Shown here: positions 8,091-17,539 of the stretch, one piece after another
Numbering within the stretch: position 1 is the stretch's first letter
Layout of the letters: every line of letters starts with the position of its first letter
Assembly: GCA_005191425.1 (NCBI GenBank)
Contig: SUPR01000027.1
Location: 1-37,790 of the forward strand
Direction of reading: 5' to 3'
Source of the DNA: Candidatus Helarchaeota ASGARD archaeon Hel_GB_B
GTDB lineage: Archaea > Asgardarchaeota > Lokiarchaeia > Helarchaeales > HEL-GB-B
DNA length: 37,790 bases
Made by a program: the position numbers and the translations under genes
The notes under the pieces: generated by a model
Database searches by the model: none
What the model was told of the DNA's origin: nothing
The model's input: the letters and a program-made list of their open reading frames with translations, nothing else

Positions 8091-10727
8091 ATGACTGATA
8101 AATGTAAGTATTTAGATGAAAAAGATATTTTGGGCGAAATCTTCTATTTATGTAACATCCAAAAAAAAGGTATTTCTACCGATTTTGTTTTGGAAACATG
8201 TTTATCTCCAAACTGGAAAGATTGCGAGTTTGTATTTAGTCCATCGAAATCGCATTTAAAAGGCAAATGGAAGGAAATAATTGGATTAGAGGATATCAAA
8301 AAAGAGCTCATCCAGAAGGTCCAACATCCCTTCATTTTATCTCAGATTAAAAATATGAAAATAGAACCAGTAAAAACGCTTATTCTTTTTGGTCCAGATG
8401 GGTGTGAAAAATTATCATTGGTCCATGCATTAGCTGAAGAGAGCCATGTTAATTTAGAGACTATTTCATTCAGACAAATTGAAGAATTGAACACAAAAAT
8501 TGATGAAATTGGAGAAAATGACCCGACTATTATTTTAATTGATGAGGTAGACCTAGTTGCACCACCAATAGAATCAAAACAAGTATATTTAGCAACATTT
8601 AGAATCCAAGATCCTATAATTATATTAATGTCTGCTATTCAGAAAATTAAATCTTCTAATAAACCTATATCCTTGATTATGATTACTGATAATCCTGATT
8701 TAGTTTCTCCATTAATTTTAAAACAGGAATATATTTCTGATATAATTTACGTTCATCCTCCAACGGAAAAAGATAGGAAGGAAATTTTAAAAAATTTATT
8801 ACAAAATAAACCGCTGGAGAAAAATATTGATTTTGATTTACTGGCCAAAAAAACATTTAATTTTTCGGTGCAGGACCTTAAAAAACTAGTTAGAATAACC
8901 GAATTAAAATGGGCTGAAGATTCTTATGAAAATGAGCGAAAAATTTCAATGGACGACATACTCAAGGCTCTAAAAGAAGTAATCCCCTCATTGACAAAAT
9001 CAATGATTAAAAAATTTGAGATAACTGCGATTCGTTATGGTGCAATGGAAAAAAGGTTTAGTAAAGAACGATTAACGTGGGATGATGTAGGAGGATATGA
9101 TTCTATTAAAAAGCAATTAAAAAATATTATTTCAATGTTAACATCAAGTGATATGTATAAAAAATATGATGTTAATGCACCAACAGGTGTGCTTTTATTT
9201 GGACCTCCTGGGTGTGGTAAAACTTATATTGCCAGAGTAATGGCTGATATTGCTAATGCTAATTTCATATATGCAAGCGCTCCTGATTTATTATCAAAAT
9301 GGTTGGGTGAAAGTGAACAAAAAATTCACGATTTATTTACAACCGCAAAATTAAACCCACCTACAATTCTCTTTTTTGATGAATTAGACGGAATTGCATT
9401 TGAAAGATCAAGAACAACTGATCATCCGTATTTGACGACTATATTGTCTACATTTCTATCTGAATTCTCTGATCTCCGTCCTGAAGACCATATTTTAGTA
9501 ATTGGAGCTACTAATAGAATTGAAGATATAGATCCAGCATTTCTTAGACCTGGACGTCTTGATGAGCGAATTGCAGTTCCACCACCAGATTTTAATGCAA
9601 GAAAAGAAATTTTTCAAATTTATTTAAGAAAAGTAGAATTGAGTGATGATGTTGATTTTGATTTTTTAGCAGAAAAAACTAAAAATTATACTGGAGCTGA
9701 AATCGCTTATATTTGTGATACCACTAAACGCAATAAAGCTTTTAAGGCTATTGAAAATGGCAAATATACTAAAATAAAAATGAAAGATATTTTAGAAGTT
9801 TTAGATTCAATTAAACCAGATCTATCATCTGAAGATATTGATGAATTTAATGAAATGATTGAAAAATTTGAACGCCGTGGTAAATTTTCCCCTGAAATAC
9901 TTCATGAGCCTATATACTGGAATGAAATTGGAGGTTTAAAAGAAGTTAAAGATTTTTTACAAAATCACGTTATACGGCCATTAATTAATTACAGAGATGC
10001 TCTGGAATTCGGTATTACACCAAAAAAAGGGATAATTATTTACGGTTTACCTGGAACTGGAAAAACATCAATAGCAAAAGCAATTACAACCGAATCCAAT
10101 GCAAATTTCTTTAGATTTTCAGCATTAGAATTATCTAATGTCTTTCTTTATAGAACTGATACACCAAAAAGTTTTAAAGATTTGATACGCGATGCCGAAA
10201 GAGTTGCACCTTCTATTATACTACTCGAAAATGTAGAAGCTATCGATTCATTTGAAATAGCCCTTTTTATTCAAAGTGAAATTGAAAAAATAAAAAAGGA
10301 AATTCCAATTTTAATTATATGTGAAACCAATAATTTTGAAGGAATACCTGAAATTTTAAAAGCAAGCAACCAAATTCAATATGTTGTTATTATAAATCCA
10401 CCTACTTTTGAAGAACGAATCGAAATTTTAAAAATTAAAACAAAAAATCTTATTCTTAAGGACGATTTTGACTTCAAATTTATTGCAAATAGAACTAATT
10501 ATTATACTGGTTCGGACCTTGATAAATTGATAAAAGAAGCTGCTCATATTGCCTTTACAAGGAAATTAAATAACAGTTCAAAAGATTCTGTTAAAATAAA
10601 CGAGGATGACTTTTTAAATGCAATGAAAATAGTCGAACCATCACTATCACAAAAGATAATCGATGAATTCAAAAATTCAATCGACAGAATCCAAAAAAAC
10701 AAAACTCGTATTGGTTATTATGGTTAA
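8091..10727 (+). CDS. Cdc48/p97-like AAA+ ATPase with three AAA modules
   Basis: Module 1: degenerate Walker A (LFGPDGCEKLSL) with Walker B IILIDEVD. Module 2: canonical GPPGCGKT, ILFFDELD, ATNRIEDIDPAFLRPGRLDERI. Module 3: GLPGTGKT with degenerate Walker B (IILLENVEAID). Confidence 0.9.
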   Translation: MTDKCKYLDEKDILGEIFYLCNIQKKGISTDFVLETCLSPNWKDCEFVFSPSKSHLKGKWKEIIGLEDIKKELIQKVQHPFILSQIKNMKIEPVKTLILFGPDGCEKLSLVHALAEESHVNLETISFRQIEELNTKIDEIGENDPTIILIDEVDLVAPPIESKQVYLATFRIQDPIIILMSAIQKIKSSNKPISLIMITDNPDLVSPLILKQEYISDIIYVHPPTEKDRKEILKNLLQNKPLEKNIDFDLLAKKTFNFSVQDLKKLVRITELKWAEDSYENERKISMDDILKALKEVIPSLTKSMIKKFEITAIRYGAMEKRFSKERLTWDDVGGYDSIKKQLKNIISMLTSSDMYKKYDVNAPTGVLLFGPPGCGKTYIARVMADIANANFIYASAPDLLSKWLGESEQKIHDLFTTAKLNPPTILFFDELDGIAFERSRTTDHPYLTTILSTFLSEFSDLRPEDHILVIGATNRIEDIDPAFLRPGRLDERIAVPPPDFNARKEIFQIYLRKVELSDDVDFDFLAEKTKNYTGAEIAYICDTTKRNKAFKAIENGKYTKIKMKDILEVLDSIKPDLSSEDIDEFNEMIEKFERRGKFSPEILHEPIYWNEIGGLKEVKDFLQNHVIRPLINYRDALEFGITPKKGIIIYGLPGTGKTSIAKAITTESNANFFRFSALELSNVFLYRTDTPKSFKDLIRDAERVAPSIILLENVEAIDSFEIALFIQSEIEKIKKEIPILIICETNNFEGIPEILKASNQIQYVVIINPPTFEERIEILKIKTKNLILKDDFDFKFIANRTNYYTGSDLDKLIKEAAHIAFTRKLNNSSKDSVKINEDDFLNAMKIVEPSLSQKIIDEFKNSIDRIQKNKTRIGYYG

Positions 10728-10840
10728 AAAAAATAGTAGTGCAATATACTTGATAATAAAATCTAAATATTTAAATCTAAAAAAATAATTAATATAATTT
10801 AATAAAACATAGTGTTTATTTTCCTTTATTAGGGATTAAA

Positions 10841-11461
10841 TTGGAAAACAATAATTTAAAAGGCGGAACTGAAAAAGAGGAAGAAAAAAATGAGCTTGTC
10901 AACTTCTTAAAAGATACTCGCGAGATTATTTTAAATGGTGTGCGAGATGCCTTTATTGATAGAAAAACTGATAATATTCAAAAACTCTACCAATTAGCAG
11001 CTAAAATCTCGGAAGAATTGGGTGATATCGAATCTAAGAAACGATTTGAAAACAGGTCAAAATTGTTTAATAGAAAAAATGCAAACGAAATTTTAGAAGA
11101 TATTGATTTAACCATTAAAAGCATCATTCAAATTATTAATTATGAATTTCAAGATAAAATTAAAAGGGTACTATACACTATAAATTTGCTAATAAATACT
11201 GCAAAAGAAATAGAAATCGCAGAAAAAACCTTTAGAAGGGCAAATGCCCAATTAAATTTCTCACTTATTCAATATATTCGAAAAATGCGGGCATTTAGAA
11301 ATGAATTATTTAGGTTAATACCTAAGGAATTAATACAAACATCCTTCGAAGAATGGGAAAATGAACATAAAAAAATAAAACTAAACCTTGAAAAATTAAA
11401 GGTAAAATTAGATCTTCTTATTTTAAAGTATAAAAAAGATTATAATGAAGAATTAATTTAG
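10841..11461 (+). CDS. Small helical/coiled-coil protein of unknown function (TTG start)
   Basis: 206-aa all-helical-looking sequence with coding-like composition, co-oriented downstream of the AAA+ gene. Confidence 0.65.
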   Translation: MENNNLKGGTEKEEEKNELVNFLKDTREIILNGVRDAFIDRKTDNIQKLYQLAAKISEELGDIESKKRFENRSKLFNRKNANEILEDIDLTIKSIIQIINYEFQDKIKRVLYTINLLINTAKEIEIAEKTFRRANAQLNFSLIQYIRKMRAFRNELFRLIPKELIQTSFEEWENEHKKIKLNLEKLKVKLDLLILKYKKDYNEELI

Positions 11462-11636
11462 TTATCGTGTTTTTTAAACTTTTTACTTTTCTATTTTAAT
11501 TTTTATTATGGATTTTTGTTTATTACAATTTTTCAATTAAATTTCCGCATTTTTTTCCATTAAAAAATACAATAATAATATAAATAACTTAAATTAATAC
11601 AAATTATAAAATAAATATATGATTAAGTAAGTAAAG

Positions 11637-12743
11637 GTGATTGGTTTACAAGTTTGTGCTTGGGATCTTGAAGGGCCATTATCAATGACTGATTTTGCTG
11701 CTGAAATTTTTAAATATCTAAAAATAAAGATTAAATCTAAAATTAAAGGTAATTTAGGTGATTTATTCTATTTAATCAGTAAGTATGACGATTATCTAAT
11801 AGACTATCCTCTAAATCAGCAAAAATTAAATATTGAACGATATAATCCTGGAGATACATTAAGATTATTAGCCCCATTTTATGTAAATTATTTTTCTAAC
11901 GCAGAATTATTTGAAATTGCTAAAAAAAAGTTAGGTATTATTCCAGGTGCAATTGAAACAATTTCATTATTACAAGACGAATGGGATATTTACGTAATCT
12001 CCACAAGTTATACTTATTTTGCATATCAAGTAACAGAAAAATTAGGAATCTCTAAAGACCATGTATATTGTACATTATTAGATGTAGATAATTTAAAAGA
12101 GTTTAAAGATCAATTAGAAACAAAAATTAATCATCTTTTGTATAAAATATTTCCGAAATATATTGATAATAATAAGAACTTTGAGATTATAGTTGATGAT
12201 CTAAATGATTTTTTCTGGGGCGACCGAAACTCTGGATATTTTCAAATAATGGAAAAAGTAGTTGTGCGGGGTGGCAAACAAAAAGAACTGGCTATTGAGA
12301 GTATTTCTGAACGAACCGGCTGTCCAATTGAAGAAATAATTGTAACTGGCGATTCCATAACCGACATTAACATGTTAAATAGAGTAAAAAATGAAAATGG
12401 TATTGCAATATCTTTTAACGGCAATAATTATTCTATACCGCATGCAAATATAGCAGTAACAACTCCTAATGTCATGGGTATTATGCCAATTTTTTATAAT
12501 TACAAAAAAATTTGGGATTTTATTAAAGACTGGAACGAAAATTTTGAAAAATTTAAGATGGACCCCTCTAAAATTCCAGATGATTTAATTCCGTCTTCTC
12601 TGAAAGCATATTTTATTAAAGAAAATTTTGTCCCACAAATTAATGATATTAGGTCAATCACTAATGAAAAATTAAATGAACTAATAAAAATACAAAAAGA
12701 AATGCGAAAAAAAGTAAGAGGTTGGGTTGGTGGTCTAGGATGA
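11637..12743 (+). CDS. HAD-superfamily hydrolase (archaeal, EhaR/COG4030-like in appearance)
   Basis: N-terminal DLEGPLS resembles HAD motif I; motif II-like ISTS; motif IV-like VTGDSITDINML. GTG start. Confidence 0.75.
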   Translation: MIGLQVCAWDLEGPLSMTDFAAEIFKYLKIKIKSKIKGNLGDLFYLISKYDDYLIDYPLNQQKLNIERYNPGDTLRLLAPFYVNYFSNAELFEIAKKKLGIIPGAIETISLLQDEWDIYVISTSYTYFAYQVTEKLGISKDHVYCTLLDVDNLKEFKDQLETKINHLLYKIFPKYIDNNKNFEIIVDDLNDFFWGDRNSGYFQIMEKVVVRGGKQKELAIESISERTGCPIEEIIVTGDSITDINMLNRVKNENGIAISFNGNNYSIPHANIAVTTPNVMGIMPIFYNYKKIWDFIKDWNENFEKFKMDPSKIPDDLIPSSLKAYFIKENFVPQINDIRSITNEKLNELIKIQKEMRKKVRGWVGGLG

Positions 12744-13654
12744 AATTAGATATAATTTGCGAAGGTGCTGCATTAATTGATATGGTCGCATTAGTCGACC
12801 GATTTCCAAACATAGATGATGAAGTTTTTGTACCAAAATTAGAATTCAAATGCGGGGGTTCTGCAGCAAATACTGCTGTTGCATGTTCCAAATTAAATTT
12901 AAAAACAGGTTTCATTGGAAAAATAGGTAAAGATCCATTTGGTTCTCTATTAATTGATGATTTTAATAGAAATTCTATTAATATAGAAAACTTGGTAATT
13001 TCTGAAGTCTTGCCTACTGGAAATTGTTATGCTGCTGTCGATAAAAAAGGTAATCGTATCTTATATGCTTTTAGCGGTGCAGCAAATGAGTTAAATCCAA
13101 ATGAATTAAAAGAAGATTATATTAAAAATTCAAGATTAATACATCTTGCAAGTCTTAAAAATATTCTTCCATTAATAAAATCTGCTGAAATCGCGCAGAA
13201 AAATGATGTATTAATTTCGCTCAACCCTGGTGCATTGATAGCAGACCAACCTTTTGAAAATATTAAGCCTTTAATATCAAAAATTGATATTTTTATCAGC
13301 TCAGAAAGTGAATTGAAAAAAATTTTTGATGATAATTTGGAAAATTCTTTGAAGAAGTTAAAAAAATTTGTGAAAATTTGTGCTATTACTCAAGGTTCCC
13401 GTGGATCTTTGATCAACGATTATGAAAATAATGAGCAATTTGTAATTCCGTCGTACAAAGTAGATGTAAAGGATACTACGGGCGCTGGAGACGCTTATTC
13501 TGCAGGGTTTCTCTCAGGTTTGCTACATAATAAAGATTTATTTACATGTGGAAAAATGGGAAACGCAGCTGCAGCTTTATGTATCCAAAAAATTGGTGCT
13601 CGATTTGGAATACCCAGTTATAATGAATTAATGACTTTTATTGAAGAAAATTAG
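12722..13654 (+). CDS. PfkB/ribokinase-family carbohydrate kinase
   Basis: GGSAANTAVACSKL and C-terminal DTTGAGDAYSAGFLSGL signature; start overlaps the HAD gene by 22 bp. Confidence 0.92.
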   Translation: MGWWSRMKLDIICEGAALIDMVALVDRFPNIDDEVFVPKLEFKCGGSAANTAVACSKLNLKTGFIGKIGKDPFGSLLIDDFNRNSINIENLVISEVLPTGNCYAAVDKKGNRILYAFSGAANELNPNELKEDYIKNSRLIHLASLKNILPLIKSAEIAQKNDVLISLNPGALIADQPFENIKPLISKIDIFISSESELKKIFDDNLENSLKKLKKFVKICAITQGSRGSLINDYENNEQFVIPSYKVDVKDTTGAGDAYSAGFLSGLLHNKDLFTCGKMGNAAAALCIQKIGARFGIPSYNELMTFIEEN

Positions 13655-13663
13655 GAGTTAAAA

Positions 13664-14692
13664 TTGTATCATCTTAATTTTTGTATTACTGATAAATGTA
13701 ATCAAAATTGTATTCATTGCTTTGTGAACCCAAATCAATGTAATTTTAATGGATTAGAAGAAAATTTTATAATTGGATTATGTGAAAAAGCTTTCAGATT
13801 TGGCCTAAAATCAGTCCACATTTTTGGTGGAGAACCATTTTTAAGACCTGATTTAAAAAATATTTGCGAAAAATTAAATGAATTAAAAATAAATATAAGT
13901 ATTGCTACAAATGGTCATTTTCTTAATCCTGAACAAGTTGAATGGATCGAAAAATTCAATATTTTTCTTACTATTTCACTTCATGGGACTGAAAAAATCC
14001 ATGATGAAATTGCGAATATGCAGGGCTCTTTTAAGACTACTTTAAACAACATCAAATATCTTTTAAATAAAAAAATTAAATTTGCTATTACAACCTGCGT
14101 TAATAAATTAAACATGGAAAGTTATCCTAGTTTACTACAAGAATTAACTAAAATAGGAATAAAAAATTTTATAATACTTTATTTTTCTCCAATAGGCCGA
14201 GGAATGGAATTAATTGATTATATAATTTCTAATGAAGAATGGGAGCAATTTATTTTTGATGTCCAGCGTTTTAAATGGAAACTAGACCCGGAAATTGAGA
14301 TTTCATTTGAGCCGAGCATTTTTAATCGTAAATATATTAATTTATTTACTTATAGACAACAATGGGCATCATGCCAAATAAATTATAAAAATAATTTTGT
14401 AATTGATGCAAATGGCGATGTCTATCCTTGCATTTTATTACTACGGGATAAGAGGTACCTATTAGGTAATGTTTTAAAATCAGATATAATTGAAATATAT
14501 AATAAAGACCTTACCTTATCTATTAACTCTGCTTATGATATTCCAAATACTTGTTTAAATTGCAATTTATTTGATTTATGCAAAAGCGGGTGTATTGCTT
14601 ATAAAGGAAAAGGTAATATTGATTTTAGATGTAATCCACAGAATAAAAATTATGCACTTTTATGTCCACTTTTTACTAAAATCCTATATTAA
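13664..14692 (+). CDS. Radical SAM/SPASM protein
   Basis: CNQNCIHC (CxxxCxxC), FGGEPFLRPD motif, C-terminal Cys-rich SPASM-like CLNCNLFDLCKSGC...C...C. Confidence 0.92.
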   Translation: MYHLNFCITDKCNQNCIHCFVNPNQCNFNGLEENFIIGLCEKAFRFGLKSVHIFGGEPFLRPDLKNICEKLNELKINISIATNGHFLNPEQVEWIEKFNIFLTISLHGTEKIHDEIANMQGSFKTTLNNIKYLLNKKIKFAITTCVNKLNMESYPSLLQELTKIGIKNFIILYFSPIGRGMELIDYIISNEEWEQFIFDVQRFKWKLDPEIEISFEPSIFNRKYINLFTYRQQWASCQINYKNNFVIDANGDVYPCILLLRDKRYLLGNVLKSDIIEIYNKDLTLSINSAYDIPNTCLNCNLFDLCKSGCIAYKGKGNIDFRCNPQNKNYALLCPLFTKILY

Positions 14693-14839
14693 AACAAATG
14701 TTATCAATATTTCATAAATAATATTGGAAAATATAAATAGATAATTAATTAATTTTTATCTGATTTTAAAATGTCATATAAAAGTAAAATATTAAATTAC
14801 AAATTGCATTAATTTATTAATTTAAGTTGAGGATTTCAA

Positions 14840-17257
14840 ATGCTTTATAAGCGTCAGATATTAGGTACTAAGATTTCTACAAATCAAAATTTTATCAAAA
14901 CAATTTCGGTTTCTCCTGATGGTAGATATATTATATCTGGTCATTGGGATAATATTATCAAAATTTTTGATATACAAACATGCAGATGTACTAAAATTTT
15001 AGAAAATCATTCGGATTCAATATATTCTATTGCATTTTCTCCTGATAACAAATATTTTGCTTCAAGCTCTTTTGATAAAACAATTAAGATATGGGAATTG
15101 GAAACCGGTAAATGTATCAAAAATTTCAAAGGCCATAACGACTGCGTTAATTCTGTAATTTTTTCTCAAAATGGTAAATATCTTATCAGTGGCTCTAGAG
15201 ATAAAACTATAAAAATATGGAATATACAAACAGAAAATTGTATTAAAACATTAAAAGGGCATGTTGGTTCGGTTGAAATAATAATTATGACCCACGATGG
15301 TTCTAAAATAATCTCTGGTTCAACTGATGGTTCTATCCGGTTATGGAACTTTAAAAATGGTAAGTTAATTGGAACAATACATGATTTCGGCGTTATAATT
15401 TATTCATTAAAAATATCTTCTAATGGAAAATTTCTAATATCTAACTCATTAGATAATATAAAAATCTGGGATTTAGAAGAACTTGAGCTGATTTTTACAT
15501 TAGAACTACATAAAGGACAGATAAATTCATTCACTGTTACATCTGATGGTAAATATTTAATTTGTGGCACTGAAAATGGTCATATTGCTGTCTGGGATTT
15601 TAATAATAAAAATATAATTAATGAATTAGAAGTTAGTAATAGTATTGAAGTGATTGAATCAATTGATAACAAAACTTACAATATAATTTTAGATCAATGT
15701 TTCGCTCATTTAGATGAAAATGGAAATATAGTCCAATGGATTAAATTTAAAAATGATATCATTCAAAACTTTCCAATTTTCCACAAATTAGATTATGATG
15801 AATTTAATTCATTTCTATCTAATTTGACGCATTCTAAAATGTCCATAAATAAGTTAGCCGATGAAATCAAACTTGAAAGAGCCGATATAATAAATTTTAT
15901 TTCCTTCTTAGAAGATCATGAACTAATAAGTGGTCAAATTGATAAAGATAATAATTTTCTTTCTTATCTATATATTCAAGAATCAATTAAAGAAATTCTA
16001 AATTTATCAGGAAAAATTGAAATTGAGAAAATTACGCAAGTTATTGGTATTCCACAAGATATATTATTAAGAATTATGAAAAATATGATAAAAGAAAATG
16101 TATTAAATGGTTTTTTTAACGATCAAGAGTCAATTTTTACTACAAATGAAGAATTTATGTCTAATATTGTCCTTGAATTAAAAAAGAATAAAATTCTAAA
16201 CCTAACAAAATTATCTGATGAATTTGGAATTAATAAAGATTATATTTTGAAAATTATTGAAGACTTAAAACAAAGAGGCGATATTCCTCAAGTTAAAATT
16301 TCTGCTGATGTTGTTCAAGTCCTTGAAGAAGAAGTTTTACCACCAATTATAGAACTTAAGCCTGAAGAAATTGTTGAAATTCCTGAAATTAAAGAAATAA
16401 CTGAGCCAATCCATGAAAAAACTCAATCTAAAAAAGAGCTAAAAATTACTGCTAAAGAATCTAAAAAAAAGACAAAAGTTGATATTTATATAGAAGAAAT
16501 TAATGAAATATTTCTCAAATTAATAAAAATATTCGAAATCCTAGAAATACCTGCTTTTTACGAAGAAACTGAAAAGTTTTTTAACGAAATTTTTAACTTT
16601 AACAAATCTACATTAGAAAAATTTACAAATGAAAAGTTTATTTCCGTAATTACTAATTTTCAACAAATTATTAACGAAATTACTTCTAAACAAGATAAAA
16701 TTGAATCAATTCAATGTCATAATTTAGAATTTAAATTTATTTCAATTATTAAGGACTTTTTAAATTATAGTAATAAACAATTAAAAGAGATTATCAATAA
16801 TTTAAAGGAACCCAGTTTTTATAAAGTAATAAATGACGCATTTAATGAATTTGACTACCATTTTATTAAGCAAAATAACTTATATATTGAAAATATTCTT
16901 GATTCCATTATTTTAATTGATAAAAACAATACTATTTTGTTTGATTACAGATTTCGACCAACTTATGATCAAAATTTAACTGAAAAAATATTAGATTTAA
17001 TCAAAAATAAAGAGAAAAATTTAATTCACGAAGAATTTGAAATTTTTGAATTAAAATCTGATACTATCTTTTGTTATCTAAAGAAAATCAATGATATTCA
17101 ATTATTATTAATAACAACTGGACAATTTATACCAAATTACCTCAGTTATATTAATGATCTTGCTTCTGATATTAAAGCAGAATTTAGAGACCTCTCAAAC
17201 TCCGGTAAACAGAAAATAAAAAGTATCATAAAATCCAAATTCTTTTTTAACCTTTAA
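14840..17257 (+). CDS. WD40 beta-propeller protein with winged-helix-like repeats and C-terminal longin/roadblock-like region
   Basis: At least six WD40 repeats (e.g. GHNDCVNSVIFSQNGKYLISGSRDKTIKIWNIQT). Then repeated helical units (LTKLSDEFGINKDYILKIIEDLKQRGDI). C-terminus (ILDSIILIDKNNTILFDYRF...FCYLKKINDIQLLLITTGQ) looks like a small alpha/beta regulatory domain. Confidence 0.88.
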   Translation: MLYKRQILGTKISTNQNFIKTISVSPDGRYIISGHWDNIIKIFDIQTCRCTKILENHSDSIYSIAFSPDNKYFASSSFDKTIKIWELETGKCIKNFKGHNDCVNSVIFSQNGKYLISGSRDKTIKIWNIQTENCIKTLKGHVGSVEIIIMTHDGSKIISGSTDGSIRLWNFKNGKLIGTIHDFGVIIYSLKISSNGKFLISNSLDNIKIWDLEELELIFTLELHKGQINSFTVTSDGKYLICGTENGHIAVWDFNNKNIINELEVSNSIEVIESIDNKTYNIILDQCFAHLDENGNIVQWIKFKNDIIQNFPIFHKLDYDEFNSFLSNLTHSKMSINKLADEIKLERADIINFISFLEDHELISGQIDKDNNFLSYLYIQESIKEILNLSGKIEIEKITQVIGIPQDILLRIMKNMIKENVLNGFFNDQESIFTTNEEFMSNIVLELKKNKILNLTKLSDEFGINKDYILKIIEDLKQRGDIPQVKISADVVQVLEEEVLPPIIELKPEEIVEIPEIKEITEPIHEKTQSKKELKITAKESKKKTKVDIYIEEINEIFLKLIKIFEILEIPAFYEETEKFFNEIFNFNKSTLEKFTNEKFISVITNFQQIINEITSKQDKIESIQCHNLEFKFISIIKDFLNYSNKQLKEIINNLKEPSFYKVINDAFNEFDYHFIKQNNLYIENILDSIILIDKNNTILFDYRFRPTYDQNLTEKILDLIKNKEKNLIHEEFEIFELKSDTIFCYLKKINDIQLLLITTGQFIPNYLSYINDLASDIKAEFRDLSNSGKQKIKSIIKSKFFFNL

Positions 17258-17539
17258 ATTAACCAATATATTTTATTTATTTAATTTTTTGACTTATTCA
17301 TTATTTTTAATGTGTATTTTGAACTTTTTTTCAAATAATATACTCAATGTAGCTATTAATTTTTAATTTATTTATTTGTATAATTTTAATTTATTAATTA
17401 AAATCTAAAATTGAAATATCATAAATAACTCATAAATTTATTAAATATAAAAAATATTTTTAACAGAATTTAATTAATTGCCATTATTAATCAATAAATT
17501 AGATATGTTTGGTGCATTAAAATTCCATCTTTTGAGCAA

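Noticed and set aside
12661-12915. 84-aa minus-strand ORF at the HAD/PfkB junction
   Set aside because: Antisense to conserved kinase motif GGSAANTAVA.
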